64,000 nucleotides of DNA from Saccharopolyspora hordei (GTDB lineage Bacteria; Actinomycetota; Actinomycetes; Mycobacteriales; Pseudonocardiaceae), in NCBI RefSeq assembly GCF_013410345.1, contig NZ_JACCFJ010000001.1, positions 4,382,501-4,446,500 on the forward strand, read 5' to 3'. The position numbers and the translations under genes were made by a program. This document shows positions 1 through 17,660 of the stretch, piece by piece. The stretch's first letter is position 1, and every line of letters begins with the position of its first letter. The notes below the pieces were generated by a model. That model had not been told where the DNA came from and did no database searches. It was given only the letters and a program-made list of their open reading frames with translations.

Positions 1-911
1 AGCTCCTCGGCGAGCCGCTTCTGGGCCGCGCGCAGCTGCGGCTTCTCCGCGGTGGTGCGCTCCAGCTCGGCGATCTCCTCCTGGCTGAGGAAGGTGAACA
101 GCCGCAGGTACCGGATGACGTCGGCGTCGGCCGAGTTCACGAAGTACTGGTACCAGGCGTACGGCGTGGTCATCGTCGGGTCGAGCCAGACGTTGCCGCC
201 GCCGGTGGACTTGCCGAACTTGCGTCCCTCCGAGTCGGTCACCAGCGGCAGGGTCAGCGCGTGCGCCGTGGCGCCCTCCTGCTTCCGGACCAGGTCGACC
301 CCGGCGATGATGTTGCCCCACTGGTCGGAGCCGCCGAGCTGCAGCCGCGTGCCGTACTTGCGGTACAGCTGCACGTAGTCGTTGGCCTGCAGGAGCATGT
401 AGCTGAACTCGGTGTAGGAGATGCCGTCGGTCTCCAGCCGGCGCTTGACGGTCTCCCTGGCCAGCATGGTGTTGACCGAGAAGTGCTTGCCGACGTCCCG
501 CAGGAACGCGGTGACCGACAGGTCAGCGGTCCAGTGCGCGTTGTTCTCCATGACCGCCCCGGTCGGCGAGTCGTCGAAGTCGACGAACGCGGACAGCTGG
601 GTGCGGATCTTCTCGGTCCACTCCTGCACGGTGTCCTCGTCGTGCAGGTTGCGCTCGCCGACGTCGCGCGGGTCGCCGATCAGACCGGTCGCGCCACCGG
701 CCAGCACCACCGGGCGGTGGCCGGCCTGCTGGAAGCGGCGCAGCGTCAGGATCGGGATCAGGTGCCCGGCGTGCAGGCTGGGCCCGGTCGGGTCGAAACC
801 GGCGTAGAGGGTGAGCGGCCCCTGGTCGAGTTCCCGTCGCAGCGAGTCGAGGTCAGTGGATTGCGCGATCAGGCCGCGCCAGGTCAGCTCGTCGAGGATG
901 TTCGCACTCAC
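1..911 (-). CDS. tyrS: Tyrosyl-tRNA synthetase (3' end beyond window)
   Basis: Charges tRNA-Tyr with tyrosine in the cytoplasm. The first 303 residues are in the window; the C-terminal anticodon-binding and S4-like part runs off the left edge (family length is about 420). The class I signatures are visible: HAGH (the HIGH motif) at residues 47-50, GGSDQWGN at 193-200 for tyrosine binding, and KFGKS (the KMSKS motif) at 231-235. The start is the GTG at 909-911, which gives the usual N-terminus beginning with an ILDEL-type helix. No T-box-like leader is visible in the 33 bases separating it from the upstream glycosylase gene. Confidence 0.97.
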   Translation of the reverse strand, partial: MSANILDELTWRGLIAQSTDLDSLRRELDQGPLTLYAGFDPTGPSLHAGHLIPILTLRRFQQAGHRPVVLAGGATGLIGDPRDVGERNLHDEDTVQEWTEKIRTQLSAFVDFDDSPTGAVMENNAHWTADLSVTAFLRDVGKHFSVNTMLARETVKRRLETDGISYTEFSYMLLQANDYVQLYRKYGTRLQLGGSDQWGNIIAGVDLVRKQEGATAHALTLPLVTDSEGRKFGKSTGGGNVWLDPTMTTPYAWYQYFVNSADADVIRYLRLFTFLSQEEIAELERTTAEKPQLRAAQKRLAEE

Positions 912-944
912 GCCTGCCAGTCTCGCGCATGCCACCAACCGGGT

Positions 945-1568
945 TCACGCCCGGGCCTGCGCCCGGCGCCGCGTGCCGCGCCGGTAGGTGCTCACCGCCG
1001 GCGAGCCGTCCACCCAGGTCCGCCACGGCAGGTCCATGGCCGCGGCCACGCCGACGCGCGGCCCGCTGCGGACGTCGTCCTCGGCGACCGGTGTGCCGCT
1101 GAACAACCGGATCGGGGAATCCGGGTCGGTGAGGTCGAGGCCGTTGTGCTCGCGGGTGATGCCGAGCACGCCGGCCAGCCGGGCCGGGCCGCTGGCGAGC
1201 TGGACGTCCTTGCGGACCGCCGGACGCCGGCTGCGCGCGAGCTCGAGGCCGGTGGTGATCTCCCCGGCGCGGAGCAGGACCGCGCCGGGGACGCCGTCGG
1301 TGAGGCACACCACGTTGATGCAGAAGTGCAGCCCGTAGACGAAGTACACGTACAGGTGCCCGGCGGGGCCGAACATCACCGCGTTGCGCTCCGTCCGGCC
1401 CCGGTAGCAGTGCGACGCCGGGTCGTCCATGCCGCGGTAGGCCTCCACCTCGACCAGGCGCACGCCGACCTCGCCCTCGGGGCTCGTGGAGCGCAGCTCG
1501 CAGCCGAGGAGCCGTCGAGCCACCCACAGCGGGTCGAGGGCGAGTTCGTCACGCGTCACTTGGTGCAC
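945..1568 (-). CDS. mpg: 3-methyladenine DNA glycosylase (AAG/MPG family)
   Basis: Base-excision repair enzyme of the alkyladenine glycosylase family, which removes alkylated purines from DNA. The 207-residue protein carries the family core EVEAYRGMDDPASHCYRG around residues 40-57, including the catalytic Glu environment, then the GHLYVYFVYGLHFCINVV strand region and an R-A-G-E loop. Length fits bacterial members (about 200 aa). The start used is GTG at 1568; an in-frame GTG four codons later (VTRDEL) is an alternative. It lies between tyrS and argH on the same strand, an arrangement common in actinobacteria. Confidence 0.93.
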   Translation of the reverse strand: MHQVTRDELALDPLWVARRLLGCELRSTSPEGEVGVRLVEVEAYRGMDDPASHCYRGRTERNAVMFGPAGHLYVYFVYGLHFCINVVCLTDGVPGAVLLRAGEITTGLELARSRRPAVRKDVQLASGPARLAGVLGITREHNGLDLTDPDSPIRLFSGTPVAEDDVRSGPRVGVAAAMDLPWRTWVDGSPAVSTYRRGTRRRAQARA

Positions 1569-1602
1569 GGCACAGACAGTACCGGTCGTGACCGGATGGT
1601 GA

Positions 1603-4118
<2,516 letters not shown>

Positions 4119-4170
4119 CTGCTCTGCTCCTCGGTGGTGGCGCGGACCGTGCGCCACCGGTCCGCGGACT

Positions 4171-7706
<3,536 letters not shown>

Positions 7707-7710
<4 letters not shown>

Positions 7711-8863
7711 GACGAGTAGGCGCTGTTCTCTTCGACGTAGGCGTGGGACAGGTCGGTGGTCAGGATGGTCGCGGTGTGCTCCCCGAGGTGCAGGTCCACG
7801 ACGATCTCGACCTCGCGGCCGGACAGGTCGGCCTCGCTGCGGTCGCGGGCCTTCGTGCCCGCCGCGTAGAGCGTGACGCCGTTGGTGGCGATCTCGAGCT
7901 TGTCGACGTCGATCTCGGCGTCGACCCGGCCGAGCGCCATGGCGATGCGGCCCCAGTTCGGGTCGGAGCCGAAGATCGCGGTCTTCACCAGGTTGTCCTC
8001 GGCGATGGTGCGCCCGATGGCGACCGCGTCGGCTTCGCTGGCCGCGCCCCGCACCACGACGTCGATGGTCTTGGTGACGCCTTCGGCGTCGCCCTGCAAC
8101 TGGCGCACCAGGTCCGTGCAGACCGAGGTCAGCAGTCCGGTGAAGTCCTCCTTGGACACCTCGACGCCGGAGGCGCCGGAGGCCAGCACCAGCACGGTGT
8201 CGTTGGTGGAGGTGCCGCCGTCGACGTCGAGCCGGTCGAAGGTGACCCGGGTGGCCGCGCGCAGCGCCTCGTCCAGGTCGTCGCCACTGATCACCGCGTC
8301 GGTGGTGAGGACGCTGAGCATGGTGGCCAGGTTCGGGGCGAGCATCCCGGCGCCCTTGGCGAAGCCGCCGACGGACCAGCCCGCCTCGTGCTCCTGGAAG
8401 GCCTGCTTGGGCTTGGTGTCGGTGGTGAGCACCGCGGTGGCGGCGTCGAGGCCGGCCTGCTCGTCGGCCGCGAGCGCCCGGGCGGCGGTGTCGACGCCGG
8501 GGAGCAGGGCGTCCATCGGCAACCGCTCCCCGATCAGGCCGGTGGAGCAGACCGCGACCTCGATGGCGCCGACGCCGAGCACCTCGGCGACCTTCTCCGC
8601 CGTGGCGTGGGTGTCCTGGAAGCCCTCCGGGCCGGTGCAGGCGTTGGCGCAACCGGAGTTGAGCACGACCGCGTGCAGCGTGCGCTCCTTGAGGACCTGC
8701 TGCGACCACAGCACGGGCGCGGCCTTGACCTTGTTGGTGGTGAACACCCCGGCTGCGGCCTGCTGCGGGCCGTCGTTGACGACGAGCGCGAGGTCGCGCT
8801 TGCTCCCGGCCTTGATCCCGGCGGCCACCCCGGCCGCCCGGAAACCGGCGGGTCCGGTCACGC

Positions 8864-8867
<4 letters not shown>
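7707..8867 (-). CDS. argJ: Bifunctional ornithine acetyltransferase / N-acetylglutamate synthase
   Basis: Transfers the acetyl group from acetylornithine to glutamate, giving a cyclic arginine pathway. The 386-residue precursor has the self-cleavage site ATML at residues 181-184; cleavage between Ala181 and Thr182 exposes the catalytic Thr of the beta chain. The oxyanion pair TG in [12 protein letters not shown] (about 107-117) and the C-terminal GSDPNWGRI are also present. The start ATG overlaps the stop of the upstream ACT-domain gene (ATGA). Confidence 0.97.
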
Positions 8868-10996
<2,129 letters not shown>

Positions 10997-11000
<4 letters not shown>

Positions 11001-11431
11001 CGTCGGTCAAGCAGGTCCAGATCACCTTCGACTGCGCGGAGCCCGAGCGCCTCGCCCGGTTCTGGTGCGAGGTGCTGGGGTACGTCGTCCCGCCGCCCCC
11101 GAGGGGCTTCGACTCCTGGGAGGACTTCGACCGCTCCCTGCCGCCGGACCAGCAGGGCCGGGCGTTCGCCTGCGTCGACCCCGACGGCGTGGGGCCGCGG
11201 CTGTTCTTCCAGCGCGTCCCCGAGGGCAAGGTCGCCAAGAACCGGCTGCACCTCGACGTCCGGGTCGGCACCGGTCTCGTGGGCGAGGAGCGCCTCGCCG
11301 CGCTCGAGGCCGAGTGCGCCCGCCTCGTCGCGCTCGGCGCACGACGCGTGCGGCTGCTGCGCGCCGACGGGGTCAACGAGTCGTGCATGGTGATGCAGGA
11401 CATCGAAGGCAACGAGTTCTGCCTCGACTGA
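10997..11431 (+). CDS. VOC-superfamily (glyoxalase-like) protein
   Basis: A 144-residue single-domain protein of the vicinal oxygen chelate superfamily. It shows VQITFDCAEPERLARFWCEVLGY at the start, the RLHLDVRV central strand and a C-terminal MQDIEGNEFCLD, where the Glu is a likely metal ligand. This arrangement matches glyoxalase-like domain proteins of actinobacteria with unknown substrates. The start ATG at 10997 has GGAGG directly upstream and overlaps the GNAT stop by four bases. Confidence 0.86.
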
Positions 11432-11657
11432 CCGCCTGCGGGGAGCCGGCACCTCGACGACGAGGTGGCGGTGACCCGCGATGAGTGGCGCGGGAGGTCA
11501 CCGGTGCTCGCCCTGCCCCCCGGCGCGGCCTGGCGCACGAGCAGCCGCAGTGGTTCCGCGCGCGTGCGCCCAGTTGCTGGGCGAGGTGGAGGCGTGGGCA
11601 CGCTGGCCGGGCCCCGTGAGCACGCCCGGTCGCGCGGGAGTGCTCACGGGGATCGGC

Positions 11658-13049
11658 TCAGGACAGGTCGATCTTCGGTGCGCTGGTGCCCGGGGACATC
11701 CCCGTGTCGGCGTGGATGCCCGGGTCCGTGAAGGAGCCGATGGAGTAGATCCGGGCGCCCTGGCGGAGGGCGTGGGCGTGCAGGTCGTGGAGGAGGCGCT
11801 TCGCCTCGTCGGCCTGCTCGTGCGTGGGGAAGTCCAGCAGGCAGTCCATGAGCCAGTACTTGTCTCCCCCGCCCTCGGGCAGCGGTGGGTTGCGGCGGCC
11901 GGCCGCGTCCACGGCGGCCCGGTCCTTGGCCGCCAGCAGCACCACGGACGTGGGGCTGACCAGCGGTTGCACCTTCGGCAGGGCAGCGGGCACGATCGCG
12001 CTCACCTGGTCGTCGGTCATGATCCAGTCCGCCCACGCCTTGGGCAGCTCGTTCCAGCCCATCTCCCGCTCGGCGTGGTCGTACATCGGGTCCGCCAGGC
12101 CCAGGACGAAGTCGATGTAGCTGCGGTCCTGGGACTCGGGTTCGCCCTCGCCGTGGCCCGCCAGCAACCGCGCGGGGTCGATCCCGCGCGCCGCGGGGTC
12201 GTAGACGTCGGCCTCCAGCCAGGCGACCTGCGCGTCCGGGTGCTTCCAGGTGAGGTGCAGCTCGTCCAGCTCCGGACGGTCGGAGAGCTCCCGCAGCGCG
12301 GCGACGGCGGCGTCGGCGGAGCTGAACCGCAACGTGTAGGTGCTCACCCGGCTCGGGGCGGGCACCAGGTCGAGCCAGAGCCGGGTGATGATGCCGTGCT
12401 GCCCGACGCCGCCGAGCACCGCGTGGTACACCTCGGCGTGGTCGTCCGCGCTGCACGACACCCGCTGCCCGTCCGGGGTGACCACCTCCATGCGGCGCAC
12501 CGCCGCGCCGAACACCCCGGTGCGCACGTTGGCGCTCCAGCCGCCGACCGCGGCGAACCCGCCGGCCGTCAGGGTGGTGCGCCCCGGGTAGCCGGTGCTG
12601 ACGCGCGCCCGGTGCTTGTCGGCGGCGATCGCGATGTCGGTCAGCAGTGCCCCGGCGTCGACCTCGATCGTCCCGGGCTCGCCGTCGTCCCCGGGCGGGG
12701 TGATCGAGTGGACGCGGTCGAGCTGTCGCATGTCGATGGCGATCCCGTCCGCGACCAGCGCCTGCCCGCCGACCGTGTGGTGGTTGCCCTGCGCAGCGCA
12801 CGGGATCGCGTGCTGGTGCGCGAAGCGCACGACGGCCTCCACGTCCCGTGCCCCGGCCGGGCGCAGGACCGCACCCGGCAGGGCTTCCACCACGCCGCCC
12901 CGGTCCTTGCCTGCGGCCTCGCGGGCGTCGGCGGCCACGACGAGCTCGCCCCCGTCGGGGAGCTCGGGTGCCGGGATCCAGTCGGGGGAGCCGTCGTGCG
13001 GCCCCCAGGTCGATGTCCGCGTGTTGATGCCGATTCCGCCACTCGTCAC
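11658..13049 (-). CDS. FAD-linked oxidase with PCMH domain (cytokinin dehydrogenase-like)
   Basis: A 463-residue flavoprotein oxidase or dehydrogenase. The FAD-binding PCMH domain is seen in PAGARDVEAVVRFAHQH, the PCAAQGNHHTVGG flavin loop, and GYPGRTTLTAGGFAAVGGWSANVRTGVFG. The C-terminal half resembles the cytokinin-dehydrogenase substrate domain (KYWLMDCLLDFP). No signal peptide is visible. The start is decided by a ribosome site: GGGAGGG lies six bases before the GTG at 13047-13049, while an upstream in-frame GTG at 13064 would translate that site. The substrate is unknown and cytokinin is only one possibility. Confidence 0.8.
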   Translation of the reverse strand: MTSGGIGINTRTSTWGPHDGSPDWIPAPELPDGGELVVAADAREAAGKDRGGVVEALPGAVLRPAGARDVEAVVRFAHQHAIPCAAQGNHHTVGGQALVADGIAIDMRQLDRVHSITPPGDDGEPGTIEVDAGALLTDIAIAADKHRARVSTGYPGRTTLTAGGFAAVGGWSANVRTGVFGAAVRRMEVVTPDGQRVSCSADDHAEVYHAVLGGVGQHGIITRLWLDLVPAPSRVSTYTLRFSSADAAVAALRELSDRPELDELHLTWKHPDAQVAWLEADVYDPAARGIDPARLLAGHGEGEPESQDRSYIDFVLGLADPMYDHAEREMGWNELPKAWADWIMTDDQVSAIVPAALPKVQPLVSPTSVVLLAAKDRAAVDAAGRRNPPLPEGGGDKYWLMDCLLDFPTHEQADEAKRLLHDLHAHALRQGARIYSIGSFTDPGIHADTGMSPGTSAPKIDLS

Positions 13050-13397
13050 AGCGTTCCCTCCCACCGACGAGCGTGATCAACGCCCACCCACTATCGCCGC
13101 TGAAGCGTGATCGCAAAAGCGTTGACAAGTTCTCGACAACCGCTCCGTCCCTGCTGGCCAGGTCGCTCGACCAGGGCGAACTCCGGACGAGCGGCCCGCG
13201 GCGAGAGCGCGTCATCGGGTCGTGAGTGCGAAGACCGGCTGGAGCCGGTGCGCGCACTCACGACCACCCGGACGGGGCGGCTCGGCGGGACGTCTGCGCA
13301 GGTGAGCGGGCTGGCGCCCGTGGTCGCACTGGAGGGGCGGCGGCTCACCCCACCCCCGTGCGAGATCGGTTCGGCTTCGGGGGATCATCGGGTGCTG
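13050..13397. other. Intergenic region with a long hairpin
   Basis: 348 bases between the divergent flavin oxidase and GNAT genes. I see no convincing ORF; open frames here lack family resemblance. It must hold both promoters, but I cannot place either confidently. The notable element is the hairpin at 13218-13265. Confidence 0.5.
13218..13265. repeat. 48-nt near-perfect inverted repeat
   Basis: Outer arms GGTCGTGAGTGCG (13218-13230) and CGCACTCACGACC (13253-13265) are a perfect 13-bp match. Inside, ACCGGCT (13234-13240) and AGCCGGT (13243-13249) form a second stem around a two-base centre, with a three-base bulge on each side. It lies between divergent genes, so it is not an obvious terminator; a regulator site or a REP-like element are alternatives. 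Confidence 0.75.
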
Positions 13398-13985
13398 ATG
13401 AGGAAGTTCCCGCGCCGGCCGAGCGCTGTCGACCACCGAGCTTCGCGGCCGACTTCCGGCTGGGTGGGGCAACGGGTGCGACTGCGCGGCATCGAGCCCG
13501 CCGACCGGCGCACCCTCATCGGCTTCGACCGGGAGTCGCTGCGCGACGGCCCGCCGCAGTTCGACGGCTACCGGCACTGGGCGGCGCACCGGGCCGACCA
13601 CATCGAGCCCGGCGAGGACCTCCACCTCGCGATCGAGACGCGGCACGACCGCACCCTGGTCGGGTCGCTGTCGACCAGCCAGCCGAAGCCGGGCACCTTC
13701 AGCTACGGCATCGGGATCGGCCCGCAGCACCGCCGCCGCGGCTACGCCGACGACGCGATCACCACCCTGCTGGCCTACATGTTCGGCCACCGCCGCTTCC
13801 GCAAGTGCGAGGTCGGCATCTACGGCTCCAACACCGCCTCGCTCGCCCTGCACCGCAGGCTCGGCTTCCGCGAGGAAGGCCGGCTCCACGACCCGCAGTT
13901 CCTCTGCGGAGGCGCCCAAGACCTGGTCGTGATGGGCATCACAGCGGAGGAGTTCGCCTCCCACCAGCTCTCCCGCACCCGCTGA
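13398..13985 (+). CDS. GNAT-family acetyltransferase
   Basis: About 195 residues with the GNAT pattern: VRLRGIEPADRRTLIGFDRE at the first strand, GIGIGPQHRRRGYADDAITTLL as the acetyl-CoA loop (R/Q-x-x-G-x-A version) and KCEVGIYGSNTASLALHRRLGFREEG, typical of RimJ/RimL-like enzymes. The substrate is not predictable. The start is uncertain: ATG 13398 is used, GTG 13392 is two codons upstream, and no strong ribosome site is seen. It is convergent with the ATPase gene, with only four bases between their stops. Confidence 0.8.
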   Translation: MRKFPRRPSAVDHRASRPTSGWVGQRVRLRGIEPADRRTLIGFDRESLRDGPPQFDGYRHWAAHRADHIEPGEDLHLAIETRHDRTLVGSLSTSQPKPGTFSYGIGIGPQHRRRGYADDAITTLLAYMFGHRRFRKCEVGIYGSNTASLALHRRLGFREEGRLHDPQFLCGGAQDLVVMGITAEEFASHQLSRTR

Positions 13986-13989
13986 GGCC

Positions 13990-15717
13990 TCACTCCCCGA
14001 TCACGGGCGCGGCCCCCTGCGCGTCACTGCCGAAGAAGTCCTCGTCCGCGCCGAGCACGCTCCGGCCCTTCCTGGGGGCGTCCCCGCCGGCCGGGAGTTC
14101 CCGGTCCGGGGTGGCGCCGACCGCGTGCCCGTGGCGCTCCAGCCGCCGCGCGAGGTACCGCTGCAGCCCGACGAGGTCGAGCGATCCGTCGGGACCGGCG
14201 AACCGGTGCAGGTCATCGGCGCACGTGACGACGACGCTGGTGCCGGAGTCCCGCGCCGCGGCGGCGAACGCGTCCAGCCACGCGTGCACGGCCGTCCCGG
14301 CGGCCTCGGTGCGACACGCGACGGCGCAGTGCCGCAGCGCCTCCGGCAGCCACTGGTGCGCCGCCGAGCACAAGCGGTGGTAGAACTCCTCCACCAGCAG
14401 CGCGCGCCACTCCCAGTCGTACCAGCAGGAGTCCCCCGGCAGCCCGAGCTCCTCGCGGCGCTGCTGGAAGTGCTCGGCGAGCGCCTGGTGGTACCGGCGG
14501 AAGCGCCGGGGAGCCCGGCCGCGCTCGTAGCGCACCATGTTCTCCCGGACCACCCGGTGGTACTCCAGCTGCCCCTCGTTCTCGTGCACGAACGGGCGCT
14601 CCCGCAGCCACCGGAACAGACCCACCGCCCGGTCGGGCCCGCGCAGCACGGCCAGCACGTCCTCGTCCAGCACCCGCGGCAGCGCGGCGAGCACCGCGTC
14701 GTCCCTGCTCTCCTGCTCCGGGACGAAGTTGAGGAACCGCGCCACCGCCATCCCGGTCGGGTCGTGCACGTCGTCGTTGCCCGACTCGGCCAAGGTCGCC
14801 ACCAGCAGCGGGAGCCCGCCGGAGAGCTCGAGGACCACGTCCACGAGGTCGGGGTCCCGGACGCCCTTGCGGTCCAGCAGCGTCCTGGCCTCCTCCGGGG
14901 AACGGGTCGAGCCGCCAGGTCACCATGATCGACGAGAACTCGCCCCACTCGTTGGGGTCGAGCGGGTGCTGTCCCGCGATGCCGATCACCAGGTCGAGCG
15001 GGAGGTCCCCGTAGTGCCCCCGGAGCAGGCGCAGCAGCCACGGCTCTACGACGTCGCGGGTGCGCTCGTAGTTGTCGAAGAGCACCACCAGCCGACGGTG
15101 CCGCGCGATGAGGCGCAGGTCTTCGACCAGGTGCGGGGAGAGCTCGTCGACCGGCGAGAGCAGCAACCGGACGTCGGCTTGGCTGCCGAAGCGCTTCGCG
15201 AGGTAGCCGCGGCAGTGCTCCAGCCACGCCCGGACCTGCTCCGGTGGGACCGCGTCGGCGACCGGCCCCAGGCCGGGTGCGACCGCGCGCACGGCACCGA
15301 GACCGAGCCGGATCGCCGTGGACAGCACCAGCTCGCGGGCCTCGGACGGCGCTCGGGGATCGGACAGCACGTCGTCGTGCCGCTGCTCGTACTCGGCGAG
15401 CCGCTGCGAAAGTGCCGGGTCTCCCCACCCTGACCGGCCAGCTGCCGAGCGATCGCGGCCATCACGCGCACCAGGTTCGACTCGGTGTCGTCGGTGATCG
15501 CGACCAGCGCGGAGTCCTGCAGCGAGATCTCTCGCAGCTGCCGCAGCAGGGAGGTCTTCCCGATGCCCGCCTGGCCGTGCAGGCCGAACACGAACTTGCG
15601 CTCGGACACCGGCGCCCGCAGGTTCGCGCGGAACTCCTCGCACTGCTGCCGCCGACCGACGAAATCGCTGCCCTGCCGCTGTCGCAGGACCTCCTGCAGG
15701 CTCCGAGGTCCGACCAC
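13990..15717 (-). pseudogene. STAND-like NTPase gene interrupted by two frameshifts
   Basis: Homology continues through about 575 codons but in two frames. The N-terminal part (start GTG at 15717) has FVGRRQQCEEF, Walker A GLHGQAGIGKTSLL and ITDDTESNLVRVMAAIARQL. After the GGGG run (minus strand, 15423-15426) the reading continues only if one G is added, giving DPALSQRLAEYEQRH and the Walker B-like RLVVLFDNYERT. After the CCCC run (14897-14900) it returns to the first frame (PEEARTLLDRKGV...) and runs to the end. The indels offset each other, leaving about 175 codons out of frame; the first frame meets a stop at 15046. Either a recently broken gene or two homopolymer sequencing errors. Role unknown. 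Confidence 0.7.
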
Positions 15718-15947
15718 CGGGCCATCGTGCCAGCGGACGCGCCGCCGCGGTGGCGGTTTCGCACGAGATCCACGTCCCGGCGGCCGCGTGCTCGACCTGG
15801 GCGGGTGGTGAACGGCTTGCCGGGGCGGGCCGCCAGCGCGGTCGCCGTCCACTTGACACCCCTGCCGCGCGGGCGTCCCCTCGAAGCCCTGAGGTGTCTG
15901 GCCGCGACCGGACCACACCGTCCGGGGTCTCCAGGGGGAGGGACCGC

Positions 15948-16172
15948 ATGGCGACCTACGAGTACGACTGCCCGCGGTGCGGGCGGTTCGAGACGCACCA
16001 GGTGATCGGGACGGCGCCCGCGTCGCACGCCTGCCCGGACTGCCACCGCAGCACCCGGCGGGTCTTCTCGGCGCCGCACCTGACCAGCGTGCCCGCGCCG
16101 CTGCGCGCCGCGCTCGACCGTGCGGAGCGCAGCCGCTCGGAGCCGGACGTGGTGACCGAGGTCCCCTCCTGA
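15948..16172 (+). CDS. fmdB: FmdB-family zinc-ribbon protein
   Basis: A 74-residue protein with a small zinc ribbon: Cys8-x-x-Cys11 and Cys29-x-x-Cys32 after the typical MATYEYDCPRCG opening. The family is named from the putative regulatory protein next to amide-hydrolase genes of methylotrophs; its molecular function is not established. Here it lies 37 bases upstream of formamidase on the same strand, which matches that historical pairing. The C-terminal half is low-complexity and charged. Confidence 0.9.
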   Translation: MATYEYDCPRCGRFETHQVIGTAPASHACPDCHRSTRRVFSAPHLTSVPAPLRAALDRAERSRSEPDVVTEVPS

Positions 16173-16209
16173 CCGGCCGGATCCGGCAGATCCGCGAGGA
16201 GGTGCTGCC

Positions 16210-17454
16210 ATGCCCGACGTGGTGTTCAGCGTCGACCAGGACAAGTCGATGCGCGACCAGGCGGTTCCCGGGCACAACCGCTGGCACCCGGACATCCCGG
16301 TGGTCACCGTGGTGCGGCCGGGTCAGGAGTTCCGGGTCGAGTGCCGGGACTGGACCGACGCCCAGCTGCACAACGACGACTCGGCCGACGACGTGCGCGA
16401 CGTCGACCTCGACGTCACGCACATGCTCTCCGGGCCCATCGGGGTGGAGGGCGCCGAGCCGGGCGACCTGCTGGTGGTCGACATCCTCGACCTCGGCCCC
16501 ACAGCGCAGACCGGCAGCGCACCGGGCCAGGGCTGGGGCTACACCGGCATCTTCGCCAGGGACAACGGCGGGGGCTTCCTGACCGAGCAGTTCCCCGACG
16601 CCTACAAGGCGGTCTGGGACTTCCACGGCCAGCAGGCCACCTCCCGGCACCTGCCCGGCGTCCGCTACACCGGCATCACCCACCCCGGGCTGATCGGCAC
16701 CGCGCCCTCCGCGGACCTGCTGGCCCGGTGGAACCGCCGCGAGCAGGCGCTCATCGACACCGACCCGGGCCGGGTGCCGCCGTACGCGCTGCCGCCCACG
16801 GTGTCCGGGGCGCTGGCCGGGCAGGCGACCGGTGCCGACGCCGAACGCATCGCCGCCGAGGGCGCGCGCACCGTCCCGGCCCGGGAGAACGGCGGCAACC
16901 AGGACATCAAGAACCTCTCCCGCGGCTCGCGGATCTTCTTCCCGGTCTTCGTGCCGGGCGCGAAGCTCTCCGTCGGCGACCTGCACTTCAGCCAGGGCGA
17001 CGGCGAGATCACCTTCTGCGGCGCGATCGAGATGGGCGGGTTCATCGACCTGCACGTCGACCTGGTCAAGGACGGCATGGCGAAGTTCGGCGTGACCACC
17101 AACCCGCTGTTCATGCCGGGCAACGTCGAACCGCGGTACTCGGAGTTCCTGTCCTTCTCGGGCGTCTCGGTGGACCGCGACACCGACACCAACCACTACA
17201 TGGACGCGACCACCGCCTACCGCAACGCCTGCCGCAACGCCATCGCGTACCTGGAGGCCTGGGGCTACACGGGCGAGCAGGCGTACCTGCTGCTCGGCTC
17301 GGCGCCGATCGAGGGACGCATCAGCGGCATCGTGGACATCCCCAACGCGTGCTGCACGCTCTACCTGCCCACGGCGATCTTCGACTTCGACGTCCGCCCC
17401 ACGGCAGCGGGCCCCGTCGTCGCGGATCGCGGGCAGTGCGCCGTGACCTCGTGA
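16210..17454 (+). CDS. fmdA: Formamidase
   Basis: Hydrolyses formamide to formate and ammonia, a nitrogen-scavenging role. The 414-residue protein is full length for the acetamidase/formamidase family. It shows PGHNRWHPDIPVVTVVRPG near the N-terminus, the metal/substrate segment in DLHFSQGDGEITFCGAIEMGG (about 257-277), and the ACRNAIAYLEAWGYTGEQAYLLL helix near the end. GAGGAGG stands about eight bases before the ATG. It follows fmdB and is closed by a strong hairpin at 17462-17503. Confidence 0.95.
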   Translation: MPDVVFSVDQDKSMRDQAVPGHNRWHPDIPVVTVVRPGQEFRVECRDWTDAQLHNDDSADDVRDVDLDVTHMLSGPIGVEGAEPGDLLVVDILDLGPTAQTGSAPGQGWGYTGIFARDNGGGFLTEQFPDAYKAVWDFHGQQATSRHLPGVRYTGITHPGLIGTAPSADLLARWNRREQALIDTDPGRVPPYALPPTVSGALAGQATGADAERIAAEGARTVPARENGGNQDIKNLSRGSRIFFPVFVPGAKLSVGDLHFSQGDGEITFCGAIEMGGFIDLHVDLVKDGMAKFGVTTNPLFMPGNVEPRYSEFLSFSGVSVDRDTDTNHYMDATTAYRNACRNAIAYLEAWGYTGEQAYLLLGSAPIEGRISGIVDIPNACCTLYLPTAIFDFDVRPTAAGPVVADRGQCAVTS

Positions 17455-17461
17455 GCCCCTG

Positions 17462-17503
17462 GCGGGGTTGTGGCGATGTCGCGCAGTGTCGCCACAACCC
17501 CGC
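17462..17503. terminator. Bidirectional terminator hairpin
   Basis: GCGGGGTTGTGGCGA (17462-17476) pairs perfectly over 15 bp with TCGCCACAACCCCGC (17489-17503), with a 12-base loop. It sits exactly between the convergent formamidase and coiled-coil genes, seven bases after one stop and one base before the other. Confidence 0.88.
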
Positions 17504-17504
17504 T

Positions 17505-17660
17505 TCACCCGCCGGCTTCGCGTGGCACCACCGGTTCGGGCCGGTCCAGCGCGTACTCGGTGGCGATGCGCAGCAGCATCTCCTTCTCCACGCGCAGCAG
17601 GTGGTTCTCCCGGCGGAGCCGGTGCAGCTCTTCGCGCTCCGCGCTGGTCAGCTCGCTCAT
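17505..17660 (-). CDS. Small coiled-coil protein resembling an IS3 OrfA tail
   Basis: A 51-residue highly charged helix, EREELHRLRRENHLLRVEKEM..., with heptad-spaced leucines. The pattern is that of the leucine-zipper tail of IS3-type transposase OrfA proteins, but no helix-turn-helix, OrfB or terminal repeats are nearby. Its ATG overlaps the stop of the upstream oxidoreductase gene by four bases (ATGA), so it is probably translated with it. It could be a domesticated fragment or an unrelated dimerising peptide. Confidence 0.6.
   Translation of the reverse strand: MSELTSAEREELHRLRRENHLLRVEKEMLLRIATEYALDRPEPVVPREAGG

Noticed and set aside
15046-17508. An 820-codon minus-strand frame opposite formamidase
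   Set aside because: Only its last ~225 codons (start near 15717) resemble a protein, the ATPase N-terminus. The rest is a shadow of fmdA/fmdB.
17505-17660. An IS3 insertion sequence
   Set aside because: Only a zipper-like 51-aa ORF is present. There is no OrfB DDE domain, helix-turn-helix, terminal inverted repeat or target duplication.
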